From Maccoyibacter intestinihominis (GTDB lineage: Bacteria > Bacillota > Clostridia > Lachnospirales > Lachnospiraceae): 64,000 nt of DNA. Made by a program: the position numbers and the translations under genes. Below are positions 8,701-16,574 of the stretch, one piece after another (position 1 is the stretch's first letter; every line of letters starts with the position of its first letter). The DNA lies in NCBI RefSeq assembly GCF_040096355.1, contig NZ_JBBMEX010000005.1, positions 124,001-188,000 of the forward strand, read 5' to 3'. The notes beneath the pieces were generated by a model. That model did not search any database and had not been told where the DNA came from. It saw nothing but the letters and a program-made list of their open reading frames with translations.

Positions 8701-11157
8701 GAATATTCCGATGCCCCTGCAGTCGGAGAGCTGACTGTAGAAAAGAAGGGAGAGGTACTTGACGGATTCAAGGGTGGACTTCTTGCAAGCTCATATGAGA
8801 AAGAGTTTGTTTATAAGGAAGGCTCACTTGCCGGAGCAAAATTCAAAGTTTATGCTGCCGAGGATATTTACACAGCAGACAACCAGAAGGATGCAGACGG
8901 AAACCGCATTAAGTATTACAGCAAGGGAGACCTTGTGACAACTCTTACAACAGGTAAGGATGGAAAGGCAACAGCTAAGAATCTTCCTCTTGGACAGTAC
9001 AGAGTTGTGGAAGTGGAAGCTCCATACGGATATGTATTAAATCCGAATGAGCAGAAAGTGACATTCACATATGTGGATGATAAGACACCTGTTATCAAGG
9101 AAAGCCTTACTTTCTCAGATGACAGACAGAAGCTTGATATGTCAGTGACTAAGCTTGATGCAGAAGATAACACACCGATTGCAGGTGCAGTATTTGGTCT
9201 TTATGCAGATGAGGATATAAGGAATGTTGATGGCAGAGTTATTATCGAGAAAGGCATACTTCTTGAGAAGGCAACATCTGATGAGAATGGAAAGATTGCT
9301 TTTGTTAAGGATTATCCATTTGCAAAATATGTTGCAAGGGAGCTTGTAAAGCCAGCCGGATATGTGACAAATGAGGAAGCAGTAAACTTTGATACAAAAT
9401 ATCAGGGACAGGATGTTAAGACTGCTGTATATAACAGCGAGTATAAAAACACTCCTACAACCTTTGAGTTTACAAAGACAGATATCACAAGTGGTGCAGA
9501 GCTTACAGGTGCAACACTTACTGTACTTGATAAGGATGGAAATGTGGTAGACACTTGGACATCTGATGCCAAGGAAGCACATGTGATCAAGAAACTTGTC
9601 GTAGGAGAGACTTACACACTTTGTGAGGAGTTTGCTCCATACGGATATCTGAAAGCAACCGATATTCAGTTTACTGTAGAGGATACAGGAGATGTGCAGC
9701 ATGTAGAAATGAAGGATGAGGTTCCGACTGGTTCTATCGTGATCAACAAGGATGGCGAGTTTGTAACAGATACCACTCTTATGAAGGGACACTGGTATGA
9801 TTTCATTTTCAATTACTTCAAGGACAGTCTTGCAGGAGTAACCTTTGATGTATATGCAAAAGAGGATATCGTGAGTGCAGACGGACTTGGAAGCATTTAC
9901 CATAAAGCTGGGGAAAAGGTAGCAACTATCGTAACAAACGATAAGGGCATTGCCAGAATTGATGACCTTCCTCTTGGCAAGTATTATCTTGTAGAGACAA
10001 AGACATTAGATGGATTTGTACTTGATGATACACCGATTGATGCAGACCTTTCTTATATCGACCAGAATACAAAGGTTGTATTTGCGGGAATGGATGTAAC
10101 CAATGAGAGACAGAAGGTGCAGATTACTGTCACAAAGACTGATTCAGAGACGAAGAATGCTCTTGAAGGTGCAGTATTCGGCTTATTTGCGAAAGAGGAT
10201 ATCGTAAATAAAGATGGAAAAGTCATTGTCAAAGCAGATACACAGATTGAGAGAGGTGTTACTGGAAAGGATGGCAAAGTAACATTTACCTCTGACCTTC
10301 CGCTTGGACAGTATTATGTCAAAGAGATTGAGGCACCAAAGGGCTATGTGAAGTCTGATAAGATTTTTGATGTGGATGCTTCATATCAGGGAGATAAGGT
10401 AAAGGTTATCGAGTTTGAGGCATCATTTGAAAATGCGCCGATCAAGGTAGAAATTTCAAAGACTGATATCACAGGCGAGAAAGAATTACCTGGAGCAAAG
10501 CTTTCAGTTATTGATTCTGATGGAAAGCTTGTTGAGAGCTGGACATCAGAGGCAGGAAAGACTCATATGATTGAGAGACTTCCTGTTGGAAAGTACACAC
10601 TCAGAGAGGAAGCTGCACCATATGGATATAAGGTGGCAAGTGATGTAACCTTTGAAGTAAAGGAGACAGCAGAAATCCAGAAGGTATCCATGAAGGATGA
10701 GCAGGCAGTCGGTAAGATTGTCATCGAGAAAACTGACAAAGTAACCGGAAAGCCGATCGAGGGTGTTGTATTTGAAGTAAGGGATAAGGACGGAAAGGTG
10801 CTTGATACACTCACTACTGACAAGAATGGTCATGCAGAGAGCAAGGAGCTTCCTATCTGTACTTACAATGAGGATGGTTCATTTAAGGAAGATATCCATT
10901 ATACAGTAGTTGAGACAAAAGCAGCTGACGGATATATCCTTGATGAAACAGCTCACGATGTAACTCTTCGATATGATGACAATGCACCGGAAGTTGTTGT
11001 AACAACACTTAAGCTTGTCAATGTACCGACAGAGCCTAAGCTTCCACAGACAGGCGACAATGCAAATCCGCTTCTTTATCTTGGAATCGGTGCACTTGCA
11101 CTTATTACTGGTGTCGGAGTAGGACTTCGTGGAAGAAAGAAAAAGAATAAACAGTAA
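5779..11157 (+). CDS. Giant LPXTG-anchored adhesin with thioester domain and Cna-B/SpaA repeats
   Basis: A 1,792-residue wall-anchored surface protein. Residues 1-31 are a signal peptide (MKQKLKRFMAGFMAMLTLVG, then cleavage near AFA-AS). Residues 33-300 form a thioester (TQXA) domain: Cys75 in AYCMNFGL and Gln134 in IATQAMVW are the expected bond partners, used by Gram-positive adhesins for covalent attachment to host surfaces. About 13 SpaA/Cna-B repeats follow, each ending with motifs such as KEITAPKGY or EEVSAPFGY and probably carrying isopeptide bonds. The C-terminus has LPQTG, a hydrophobic span and RGRKKKNKQ, a sortase signal. AAGGAGG precedes the start. A sortase gene lies at 39315 in the same element. 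It likely promotes mating-pair contact or host binding. Confidence 0.93.
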   Translation: MKQKLKRFMAGFMAMLTLVGTLFTNGTTAFAASPQANIAFWNASVKNSGEVSELKPGYNHGKILYSILDGNSAYCMNFGLRADGGQLMNSYDDASTSMSAQQRKLLSYCLYYGFNSTQKAAPSNSQCDEYIATQAMVWVIVADIFGTGSGDSAARKLCNTAPSPDSSYSYYERLRDNISSSYNATLPSFASRRTSEAPTYELKWNEGSQRFETTLSDSNGVLSDFDFGISGYSVDKNGNSITISSTSVNTTATTGTFTSNAGKVETTSSCVFWLTGKSGYQEFISERPTADPIKAYIKVKTENIGYGELTKTDESSGAKLSGAVYGIYSDSGCTNRVQTMTTDGNGYAKSAALVAGTYYVKEITAPKGYVLSGKVHTLTVKAGQTTGISATDKEQLGAITIYKEGEVLSSWNGSNFTYEKKKLSGATFKVTAGADIYKADGTKVYSAGDVVAESLTTGTDGQVVLSDLHLGTYVVTEIKSIDGYTINTTPQTVAVEYKDQTVTVQYESTTIENTRQKADVSVVKKDSDTENPLDGGKYTLYAGNDIKNYAGQVIVTKGTALETVTTGEDGKASYSVDLPISNGYYIQETQAPYAYIRNSKDVYSFNFNVLPETQAKASFSHTFVNDRTTAKIHIYKVDKESGKAVAQGDASLEGAVYGLYARNDIVHPDGATGVVFKAGDLVATLTTDKNGEAEVNNLYLGNYYVKEITPSEGYLLDEEEHDVVCDYEGDLVAEVSRSTTSAEQVIKQPFQLIKVSDNGDDTEAGLLAGAEFTAYLKSSLSVKADGSYDFDKATPVVIGENGATTITSDDKGHAVSIAIPYGTYVVVESKTPHNMKTIKPFEVKIKENHPTEPQTWRVFLDREFTAKLRVIKKDFDTKQTVLVPNAEFKIFNIDKNEYVKQYTTYPSKVEHTSFFTDEDGDLILPEALKIGNYRIEEVSAPFGYVVNDKYVNISVDTDTAFETDGDTNDAIITVEYSDAPAVGELTVEKKGEVLDGFKGGLLASSYEKEFVYKEGSLAGAKFKVYAAEDIYTADNQKDADGNRIKYYSKGDLVTTLTTGKDGKATAKNLPLGQYRVVEVEAPYGYVLNPNEQKVTFTYVDDKTPVIKESLTFSDDRQKLDMSVTKLDAEDNTPIAGAVFGLYADEDIRNVDGRVIIEKGILLEKATSDENGKIAFVKDYPFAKYVARELVKPAGYVTNEEAVNFDTKYQGQDVKTAVYNSEYKNTPTTFEFTKTDITSGAELTGATLTVLDKDGNVVDTWTSDAKEAHVIKKLVVGETYTLCEEFAPYGYLKATDIQFTVEDTGDVQHVEMKDEVPTGSIVINKDGEFVTDTTLMKGHWYDFIFNYFKDSLAGVTFDVYAKEDIVSADGLGSIYHKAGEKVATIVTNDKGIARIDDLPLGKYYLVETKTLDGFVLDDTPIDADLSYIDQNTKVVFAGMDVTNERQKVQITVTKTDSETKNALEGAVFGLFAKEDIVNKDGKVIVKADTQIERGVTGKDGKVTFTSDLPLGQYYVKEIEAPKGYVKSDKIFDVDASYQGDKVKVIEFEASFENAPIKVEISKTDITGEKELPGAKLSVIDSDGKLVESWTSEAGKTHMIERLPVGKYTLREEAAPYGYKVASDVTFEVKETAEIQKVSMKDEQAVGKIVIEKTDKVTGKPIEGVVFEVRDKDGKVLDTLTTDKNGHAESKELPICTYNEDGSFKEDIHYTVVETKAADGYILDETAHDVTLRYDDNAPEVVVTTLKLVNVPTEPKLPQTGDNANPLLYLGIGALALITGVGVGLRGRKKKNKQ

Positions 11158-11168
11158 CAATTAACCTT

Positions 11169-11209
11169 GCGGGGAATGTAAGCCAGTGACTTATGTTCCC
11201 TGCTTTTTT
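11169..11209 (+). terminator. Intrinsic terminator after the adhesin gene
   Basis: GCGGGGAATGTAAG (11169-11182) pairs with CTTATGTTCCCTGC (11190-11203), followed by six T residues. It closes the adhesin transcript 22 bases before the next start codon. Confidence 0.82.
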
Positions 11210-11230
11210 AGATTAAGGAGGAACCGTAAT

Positions 11231-12226
11231 ATGATGAATTACGAGATTTTTAAGGAAGTAGTAAAAGAAAAGTTTATGGATTATATGCCTGAGAAGTTCA
11301 AAGGAATGGAGCTTGTGGTAGAACCCGTGGAAAAGGTGAATGTGACTCTTGATGGCATCATCTTAAGAGAAGAAGGCAGGAACATTTCGCCTACGATTTA
11401 TATCAATGACATGTATAAGAAGTATCAGGACTGTGGTGATCTTGAGGAAACACTTATGGCTGCATGTGACTTTATGGAAAGGGCATATGAGCAGGTTCCG
11501 GTTGTTGATGTGGACAGCATTATGAAGGATGCTAACGAGAAGATTGTATTCCAGCTCATCAATACAGAGCAGAATAAGACATTTTTGGAACAGGTGCCGC
11601 ACAGGGAGTTCCAGGATCTTTCTATTGTGTATAAGGTAATAATCAGTGCAGATAAGGATGCGGTGCAGAGTTCAAAAATTACAAATGAATTTGCAAAAAG
11701 ACTTGGAATGAGCGAGGAACAGCTCTTTAAGTGTGCAGCGGAAAACACAAGAAGACTCTTCCCACCTGTCGTTCGTAGCATGAATGACATTATGAAAGAA
11801 ATGTTCGCAAGGGATGGGATGCCACAGGAGATCGCAGAGATGATGATAGCTGAGATTCCACCGGAGCAGACGATGTGGGTGATTTCCAATGAAAAGGGTA
11901 TCAATGGTGCAGCATCCATGCTTTATGAGAATGAGCTTCATGAGCTGGCAGAGAGTTTAGAGAGTGACCTTTATATTCTCCCTTCGAGCGTGCATGAGGT
12001 TATTGCAGTATCTTCAGATATGGGAAGCCCTGAGATGCTTGCACAGATGGTAGTCGAGGTAAATATGCAGGAGGTGTCTTTGGACGAGAGACTTTCCAAT
12101 CAGGTATATCACTATGATAAGGATTTAAGAAAACTCACCCTTGCAACTGATACACCGAACAAGAGACTTGATGGTATCGTTGCAGAACCTCCCCTTGTAT
12201 ATGATGCGAAGGAAAAGTCCAGATAG
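11231..12226 (+). CDS. DUF5688-like ICE protein
   Basis: A 331-residue soluble protein beginning MMNYEIFKEVVKEKFMDYMP. It resembles the DUF5688 proteins that are frequent in Clostridia ICEs (recalled from memory). Features include the LPNDIM-like central part (FPPVVRSMNDIMKEMF) and a C-terminal region with LYILPSSVHEVIAV. ATG 11231 is chosen because AAGGAGGAA precedes it; the longer frame from 11186 starts within the upstream terminator. It begins the long operon of regulatory and replication genes. Its biochemical role is unknown. Confidence 0.7.
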   Translation: MMNYEIFKEVVKEKFMDYMPEKFKGMELVVEPVEKVNVTLDGIILREEGRNISPTIYINDMYKKYQDCGDLEETLMAACDFMERAYEQVPVVDVDSIMKDANEKIVFQLINTEQNKTFLEQVPHREFQDLSIVYKVIISADKDAVQSSKITNEFAKRLGMSEEQLFKCAAENTRRLFPPVVRSMNDIMKEMFARDGMPQEIAEMMIAEIPPEQTMWVISNEKGINGAASMLYENELHELAESLESDLYILPSSVHEVIAVSSDMGSPEMLAQMVVEVNMQEVSLDERLSNQVYHYDKDLRKLTLATDTPNKRLDGIVAEPPLVYDAKEKSR

Positions 12227-12235
12227 GAGGCAGTT

Positions 12236-12352
12236 ATGGAGCAGGAACTTACAATGGAAGAACTCATTGCTCTCATAAACAGCCAGAAAGGTGACTTTGT
12301 TATCCGTGTCGAGTCTGGAGAGGAGGCGGTGTCTGATGCCAAAGAAGAATGA
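12236..12352 (+). CDS. Small conserved-type ICE peptide overlapping the RadC-like gene
   Basis: A 38-residue acidic peptide (MEQELTMEELIALINSQKGD onward, ending SDAKEE). It has a strong ATAGGAGG site and starts 9 bases after the upstream stop. Its last 17 bases overlap the next gene in another frame, so translation may be coupled. The sequence reads as a genuine short protein rather than leader, but no function is known. Confidence 0.6.
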   Translation: MEQELTMEELIALINSQKGDFVIRVESGEEAVSDAKEE

Positions 12353-12875
12353 CTTCAAGCTTGATGTGGTTTCGGTAAGACTTGTAAAGGATGCTCCGAT
12401 TTATTCGGAGCACACCTTTAACAATCCGGCGGATATAGCTGCTGTCATGGGAGACTGTATGTGCCAGTTTGACAGGGAAGTAGTGTGTGTGGTCAATCTA
12501 AGGTCAGATTTAAAACCTATCAATGTGCATTTTGCAAGTGTTGGTTCTTTAAATGAGGCAATGGCACATCCGAGAGAGCTGTTTAAATCAAGTATCCTAA
12601 GCAATGCGGCAAGCATGATGTTAATCCATTGTCATCCATCCGGGAATGTATTCCCAAGCAAGGCAGACACGATGATGACAGACCGCATGAACAAGCTGTG
12701 TGAACTGATGGGAATACCGCTCATTGACCATATCATAGTCGGTGGAGACAATCGTGAATTTTTCAGTTTCAGGGAAAAAGGCATGATTGATAATCCTAAG
12801 ATTACACTAAGCACAGATTACCGGACACTTGATATCAAGTCACCGCTTGTAGCAGAGCAGGGAAAGGCAAGGTGA
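12336..12875 (+). CDS. RadC-like JAB/MPN domain protein
   Basis: A 179-residue protein with the JAMM metalloprotease-type metal motif: HCHPSGNVFPSKAD around residues 98-111 supplies two His and the Asp, with an upstream Glu. The preceding SILSNAASMMLI and following IPLIDHIIVGG match RadC C-terminal domains, usually annotated as DNA-repair-related although the activity is uncertain; ICEs and plasmids often carry stand-alone copies. ATG 12336 follows GGAGGCGGT and overlaps the preceding small gene by 17 bases. The helix-hairpin-helix part of chromosomal RadC is absent, as expected for mobile-element versions. Confidence 0.85.
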   Translation: MPKKNDFKLDVVSVRLVKDAPIYSEHTFNNPADIAAVMGDCMCQFDREVVCVVNLRSDLKPINVHFASVGSLNEAMAHPRELFKSSILSNAASMMLIHCHPSGNVFPSKADTMMTDRMNKLCELMGIPLIDHIIVGGDNREFFSFREKGMIDNPKITLSTDYRTLDIKSPLVAEQGKAR

Positions 12876-12879
12876 AAGC

Positions 12880-13857
12880 ATGGATGGAAGATTTACGGAT
12901 GAAGAGCTTGCCATAGCAAAGAGTGTTGACCTGTGTGCAGTAGCTGAAAGCCTTGGGTATACAGTAAAGAGGATTGGCAAATACCACACTTTAAAGGAGA
13001 TGGATTCCATCCGTATCTATAACAGAAGCCATTGGTACAGATGGTCAAGGCAGTTTGACAAAGGCAACAATGGCGGCTCACAGATAGATTTCTTACGGGT
13101 ATTTTGTGGAATGAGTGTAAAAGAGGCTGTGTTCTGGCTTTTAGATTTCGCAGGATACAGAAGAATTGAGAAGCCTGTAAAGCAGCCTCTTGTTCATCAG
13201 GTATCGCAGAAGCAGGCAGAGGAGAGAAAGCCATTTGTCCTACCGGAACTGGCAGGAGATAATTCCTATCTTATTTCATATCTGAATCAGGAGAGAGGAA
13301 TCAGCAGGACTGTCATAGATCTGTTTTTAAAAGATGGACTGATTTATGAGAGCAGGCATTACCACAATGTTGTTTTCAAAGGAAATGATAAAAATGGAGT
13401 GACAAGATTTGCAAGTATGCGGGGAGTGTTTGATAAGCAGGGCAAGCCATTCAAGTGTGATGTCACAGGAAATGATAAGAACTATGGATTTAATGTGGTA
13501 AATGTTAACAGTACAGAGCTTGTAGTATTTGAGGCAGCAATCGACCTTATGAGTTATGTCGATATCTTCGCGGATTATGAATCAAATAAGCTGGCACTTG
13601 GTATGCTTGCAGATGCACCACTTGAGACATTTCTTCGGGAACATCCGCAGATTACTTCCATCCGGTTCTGCCTTGATGGAGATGAGCCGGGGAGAAAAGC
13701 AGCAGCTGAACTTATGAGAAAGTATTATGAGCTTGGATATGAGGTAGAAGACTGTCCGCCACCTGCCGGATATAAGGATTACAACGAGTGGCTTGTAGCG
13801 GCAAAGCTTAATCTGAACAGGATGAATAAGCGAGCAGATGAACCAGTCAGGGCATGA
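12880..13857 (+). CDS. Toprim-domain primase-like protein (DUF3991 type)
   Basis: A 325-residue protein. The N-terminal part (VDLCAVAESLGYTVKRIGKY, then SIRIYNRSHWYRW) resembles DUF3991/zinc-less primase leaders. The C-terminal half is a toprim domain: VVFEAAIDLMSYVD supplies the Glu and RFCLDGDEPGRKAA the DxD pair for magnesium. Such proteins prime DNA synthesis on transferred single strands. It sits just upstream of the palindrome array and oriT-like region and the relaxase genes, fitting a role in DNA processing during transfer. It starts 5 bases after the RadC-like gene. Confidence 0.82.
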   Translation: MDGRFTDEELAIAKSVDLCAVAESLGYTVKRIGKYHTLKEMDSIRIYNRSHWYRWSRQFDKGNNGGSQIDFLRVFCGMSVKEAVFWLLDFAGYRRIEKPVKQPLVHQVSQKQAEERKPFVLPELAGDNSYLISYLNQERGISRTVIDLFLKDGLIYESRHYHNVVFKGNDKNGVTRFASMRGVFDKQGKPFKCDVTGNDKNYGFNVVNVNSTELVVFEAAIDLMSYVDIFADYESNKLALGMLADAPLETFLREHPQITSIRFCLDGDEPGRKAAAELMRKYYELGYEVEDCPPPAGYKDYNEWLVAAKLNLNRMNKRADEPVRA

Positions 13858-13875
13858 GAAACCGGATTTTGATGT

Positions 13876-14090
13876 GTGGGGGCAGAAAGCGCCCCCAAAA
13901 CAGCAAAGTGGGGGCAGAAAGCGCCCCAAAAATGTCAAAGTGGGGGCAAAAAGTGCCCCCGCAATTTGGACACGACAAAATCCGGACTGAAGTAAAAATA
14001 AAAGTGGGGGCAGAAAGCGCCCCCAAAATAACAAAATGGGGGCAGAAAGCGCCCCCAAAATAGCAAAGTGGGGGCAAAAAGCGCCCCCAC
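13876..14090 (+). repeat. Array of six GC-rich palindromes phased at 32 bp
   Basis: Six units start at 13876, 13908, 13940, 14004, 14036 and 14068: exactly 32 bases apart, with one vacant (degenerate) position at 13972. Each unit has arm GTGGGGGC, a short A-rich loop, arm GCGCCCCC (small variations) and an A-rich spacer ending in CAAA. The 32-bp period is about three helical turns, placing every palindrome on the same DNA face. It lies between the primase and relaxase genes. Confidence 0.85.
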
Positions 14091-14108
14091 TTTCATAAAC
14101 AGAGGGTT

Positions 14109-14171
14109 TTAGGGAGATTTTCTCCCTAACTAGATGGCATTAGGACAGAGATGTCTCTAATGCGTATCTAG
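14109..14171 (+). other. Oriented hairpin cluster, candidate oriT
   Basis: TTAGGGAGA (14109-14117) and TCTCCCTAA (14121-14129) form a perfect 9-bp hairpin. The adjoining CTAGAT (14130-14135) and ATCTAG (14166-14171) enclose GCATTAG (14137-14143) pairing with CTAATGC (14157-14163) and an inner GACA/TGTC. These are directly upstream of the MobC and relaxase genes, where oriT normally lies. No nic sequence was recognised. Confidence 0.5.
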
Positions 14172-14248
14172 CAGTCGCCGGGGACTAACTGGAGACTGGA
14201 GCTTTGGTGAATATTTACTAAACACGGATAAGGAGGTGCAAGGAAGCA

Positions 14249-14773
14249 ATGGATGCAGAAGTTACGCTATTTTCAAAACCAGAAGAACTGATTGCCTGGG
14301 CAGACACATTTGATATCTTACTTAACCCTTCGATAGAAGATGCTGCAATATTGCTTAACTATATGGAAGGTCATGATTATGCTATTGGCATAGATTCTGA
14401 TGGGAAGATGTACAGACAGGATGTAGCTGAGGAGAATGGTGAAATTGAACCATACCCGATAGATGATGTTATAGATACTGTTTGTGAATGGAACTATGAA
14501 CTGATACTTGATGCTGATGCACACAGGAATGATCCAAAGGATTTTAAAGATTACAGTGAGTTTCAGGATAAGTATGACAGTTTGAAAGCAGATGAAAAGA
14601 GGCTGGACAGGTTGTTTGAAAAGACCTGTTATGCAAAGAAGATTGATGAAATGGCGGCTGCTTTGGTGGAATCATTCATTAGCCATCTAAGTAGCAGGGA
14701 TGATTTGGAAAAAGCTGCGGTGACAGTTGCAGAAGGAATTAAGGATTATAGTACGGGTAAGAGAGGAAGGTGA
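14249..14773 (+). CDS. Acidic ICE protein of unknown function
   Basis: A 174-residue soluble, acidic protein (MDAEVTLFSKPEELIAWADT onward) with a predicted mixed fold in the first 90 residues and helices in the rest. AAGGAGG precedes the ATG. It sits between the oriT-like region and MobC, so a part in relaxosome formation or its control is possible, but no family is recognised. Confidence 0.65.
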   Translation: MDAEVTLFSKPEELIAWADTFDILLNPSIEDAAILLNYMEGHDYAIGIDSDGKMYRQDVAEENGEIEPYPIDDVIDTVCEWNYELILDADAHRNDPKDFKDYSEFQDKYDSLKADEKRLDRLFEKTCYAKKIDEMAAALVESFISHLSSRDDLEKAAVTVAEGIKDYSTGKRGR

Positions 14774-14777
14774 GTCT

Positions 14778-15110
14778 ATGGCAGATAAAGTTCATTGTAT
14801 TAGGAAAACACTAAGACTAATGCCAGAGGAAGCCAAGATGCTAGCAAAAAAGGCATGTGATAATGGAATGAATGAGGCTGAGTATATCCGTCTTCTTATC
14901 AGTCAGAAACCAAATGATTATCCGGAAGTAAGGAAGATTCTGAAGGAACTCATTAATGAAGTCAACAGAATTGGAATAAATATCAACCAGATAGTATTTA
15001 ACAATAATGCCGGGCTGTATTCCAAGGAAGATAAGACACAGCTGATAGCTTATATGCGAAAACTGAATCAGAAGGTAGATGAGGCGGTGGTAAAGATTGG
15101 CAATCAGTAA
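14778..15110 (+). CDS. MobC-like relaxosome accessory protein
   Basis: A 110-residue protein. The N-terminal half (RKTLRLMPEEAKMLAKKACDN, then EAEYIRLLI) resembles a ribbon-helix-helix region and the second half (VNRIGININQIVFNNN) is the typical MobC motif in Firmicutes mobilisation operons. MobC proteins bind oriT and help melt it for the relaxase. ATG 14778 is chosen after GGAAGGTGAG. The gene overlaps the relaxase start by 14 bases, indicating translational coupling. Confidence 0.85.
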   Translation: MADKVHCIRKTLRLMPEEAKMLAKKACDNGMNEAEYIRLLISQKPNDYPEVRKILKELINEVNRIGININQIVFNNNAGLYSKEDKTQLIAYMRKLNQKVDEAVVKIGNQ

Positions 15111-16545
15111 AATCCTTAATATGAAGGATTGTGGTGGGCATTTTCATGGAAAACATCTGAAGAGATCTCTTGATTATGTGATGAATCCGGAGAAAACACA
15201 GGATGGAAGGCTCGTAGGTGCAATCAACTGTCAGGTCGATTCTGCATTTGAACAGATGAAAGCGACCAAACGGAAGTTTGGAAAAGTTGATAAAAGGCAG
15301 GGATATCATATCATTCTCTCATTTAAGGAAGATGAAGTGAATCCTGATACGGCATTTGAGATAACCCGCAGATTCGTAGAAGAGTATCTTGGAAAATCAT
15401 ATGAGGCAGTATATGTGGTGCATGATAATACAGCACATGTTCATTCACACATTGTATTTAACAGTGTGAGTTTTATGGATGGGAAAAAGTACCGCTATGA
15501 AAAAGGAGACTGGGCAAAGTATATCCAGCCAATCACGAATAAGCTGTGTCAGGAATATGGTCTTTCAATCATTGATGTTGATGATGGAAGTAAGGAAAAA
15601 GAGCATGAAAGCTATAAGGACTGGAGCGAATATCGTGAAGGCAGTTTTGTATGGGCAGATATGATCAAGAGAGACCTGGATTCCTGCATACTGCAGGCAG
15701 GAAATTATGAGCAGTTTCTGGAGCTGTTATCTGACAAAGGATATGAGGTCAAGCAGGGAAAGTATCTGGCGGTAAAGCCACAAGGAATGACGAGATTTCG
15801 CAGATGTAAGACATTAGGTGACATGTATTCTGATGAGGCAATCCGAGAAAGAATAGAAAAAGAGGATATTTCATTTTACAGGGAACAGCAGAAAGAGGTA
15901 CAACCGGTCCTTTGTAAGTGTAAGGTGAGAAGATACCGAAGGGCAAAGATGTCGGGACTTCAAAAGAGATACTATGCAAAGCTATACCGGATAGGAAAGC
16001 TGAAAAAGAAGCCATACAGTCAGGTATGGAAGTATAAGGAAGATATCCGTAAGATGCATAAACTGCAGGAGGAGTATTTGTTCCTTGTCAATCATGACAT
16101 TCATTCAGCGGAGGAGCTTGTCAGTGTAATCAGCTCATTGACAGATAAAAGAAAAGAAGTCTCAGCAGAGAAAAGCCGCATTTATAAGGCTAGGGAGAGA
16201 AGTCGAGAACTTTTTGATATAGCAGATGATATGAAAGAGTTAGAACCTGCTGAGAAGTCTTTCCTCCAGGGAGATGAATTTTTTATGGATGAGCATCTGC
16301 AATGGGAAACTTTGAAACAGAAGCTTTTATCACAGGGATATAGCCTTGAAGAGGTGGAAGCACTGCGTAAACATTATAAAGAGGAGTATTCCAAAGCATG
16401 TGCAAAAGAAAGGGCAGTATTCAAAGAGTTGAATATTGGTAAATCTATATGGAAGAGTCTTATTCCAGACAGCGTATCAGATGGAAAAGATGCACAGTAC
16501 AACAAAGAGACAATACGAGACAGGAAAGAGCAGCCAGAACGTTAG
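15097..16545 (+). CDS. MOBP-type relaxase (MobA/VirD2 family)
   Basis: A 482-residue relaxase. The start is TTG 15097, inside the end of mobC, with GAGGCGGTGG upstream; ATG 15121 is the alternative. The metal-binding histidine triad is HVHSH near residues 114-118, preceded by the GYHIILSF strand and followed by NSVSFMDGKKYRY. The C-terminal 200 residues are a basic, helical extension. The enzyme nicks oriT, stays bound to the 5' end, and is delivered to the secretion channel by the VirD4-type protein at 19298. The active-site Tyr is presumably in the N-terminal 30 residues (SLDYVMNPE). Confidence 0.9.
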   Translation: MAISKILNMKDCGGHFHGKHLKRSLDYVMNPEKTQDGRLVGAINCQVDSAFEQMKATKRKFGKVDKRQGYHIILSFKEDEVNPDTAFEITRRFVEEYLGKSYEAVYVVHDNTAHVHSHIVFNSVSFMDGKKYRYEKGDWAKYIQPITNKLCQEYGLSIIDVDDGSKEKEHESYKDWSEYREGSFVWADMIKRDLDSCILQAGNYEQFLELLSDKGYEVKQGKYLAVKPQGMTRFRRCKTLGDMYSDEAIRERIEKEDISFYREQQKEVQPVLCKCKVRRYRRAKMSGLQKRYYAKLYRIGKLKKKPYSQVWKYKEDIRKMHKLQEEYLFLVNHDIHSAEELVSVISSLTDKRKEVSAEKSRIYKARERSRELFDIADDMKELEPAEKSFLQGDEFFMDEHLQWETLKQKLLSQGYSLEEVEALRKHYKEEYSKACAKERAVFKELNIGKSIWKSLIPDSVSDGKDAQYNKETIRDRKEQPER

Positions 16546-16574
16546 GCTGTTTTTTTAGTAGTTAGGAGGCATAT

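Noticed and set aside
9142..9903. 253-codon minus-strand frame inside the adhesin gene
   Set aside because: Antisense to conserved Cna-B repeats, with a Cys/Ile/Leu-rich composition typical of shadow frames and no ribosome-binding site.
13854..14063. Open frame over the palindrome array with repeated KVGAESAPK-like units
   Set aside because: The repeated peptide follows from the 32-bp DNA repeats; there is no ribosome-binding site and the opposite strand is open as well.
13876..14090. CRISPR array
   Set aside because: Units are palindromes separated by short similar A-rich spacers, not unique spacers, and no cas gene is present.
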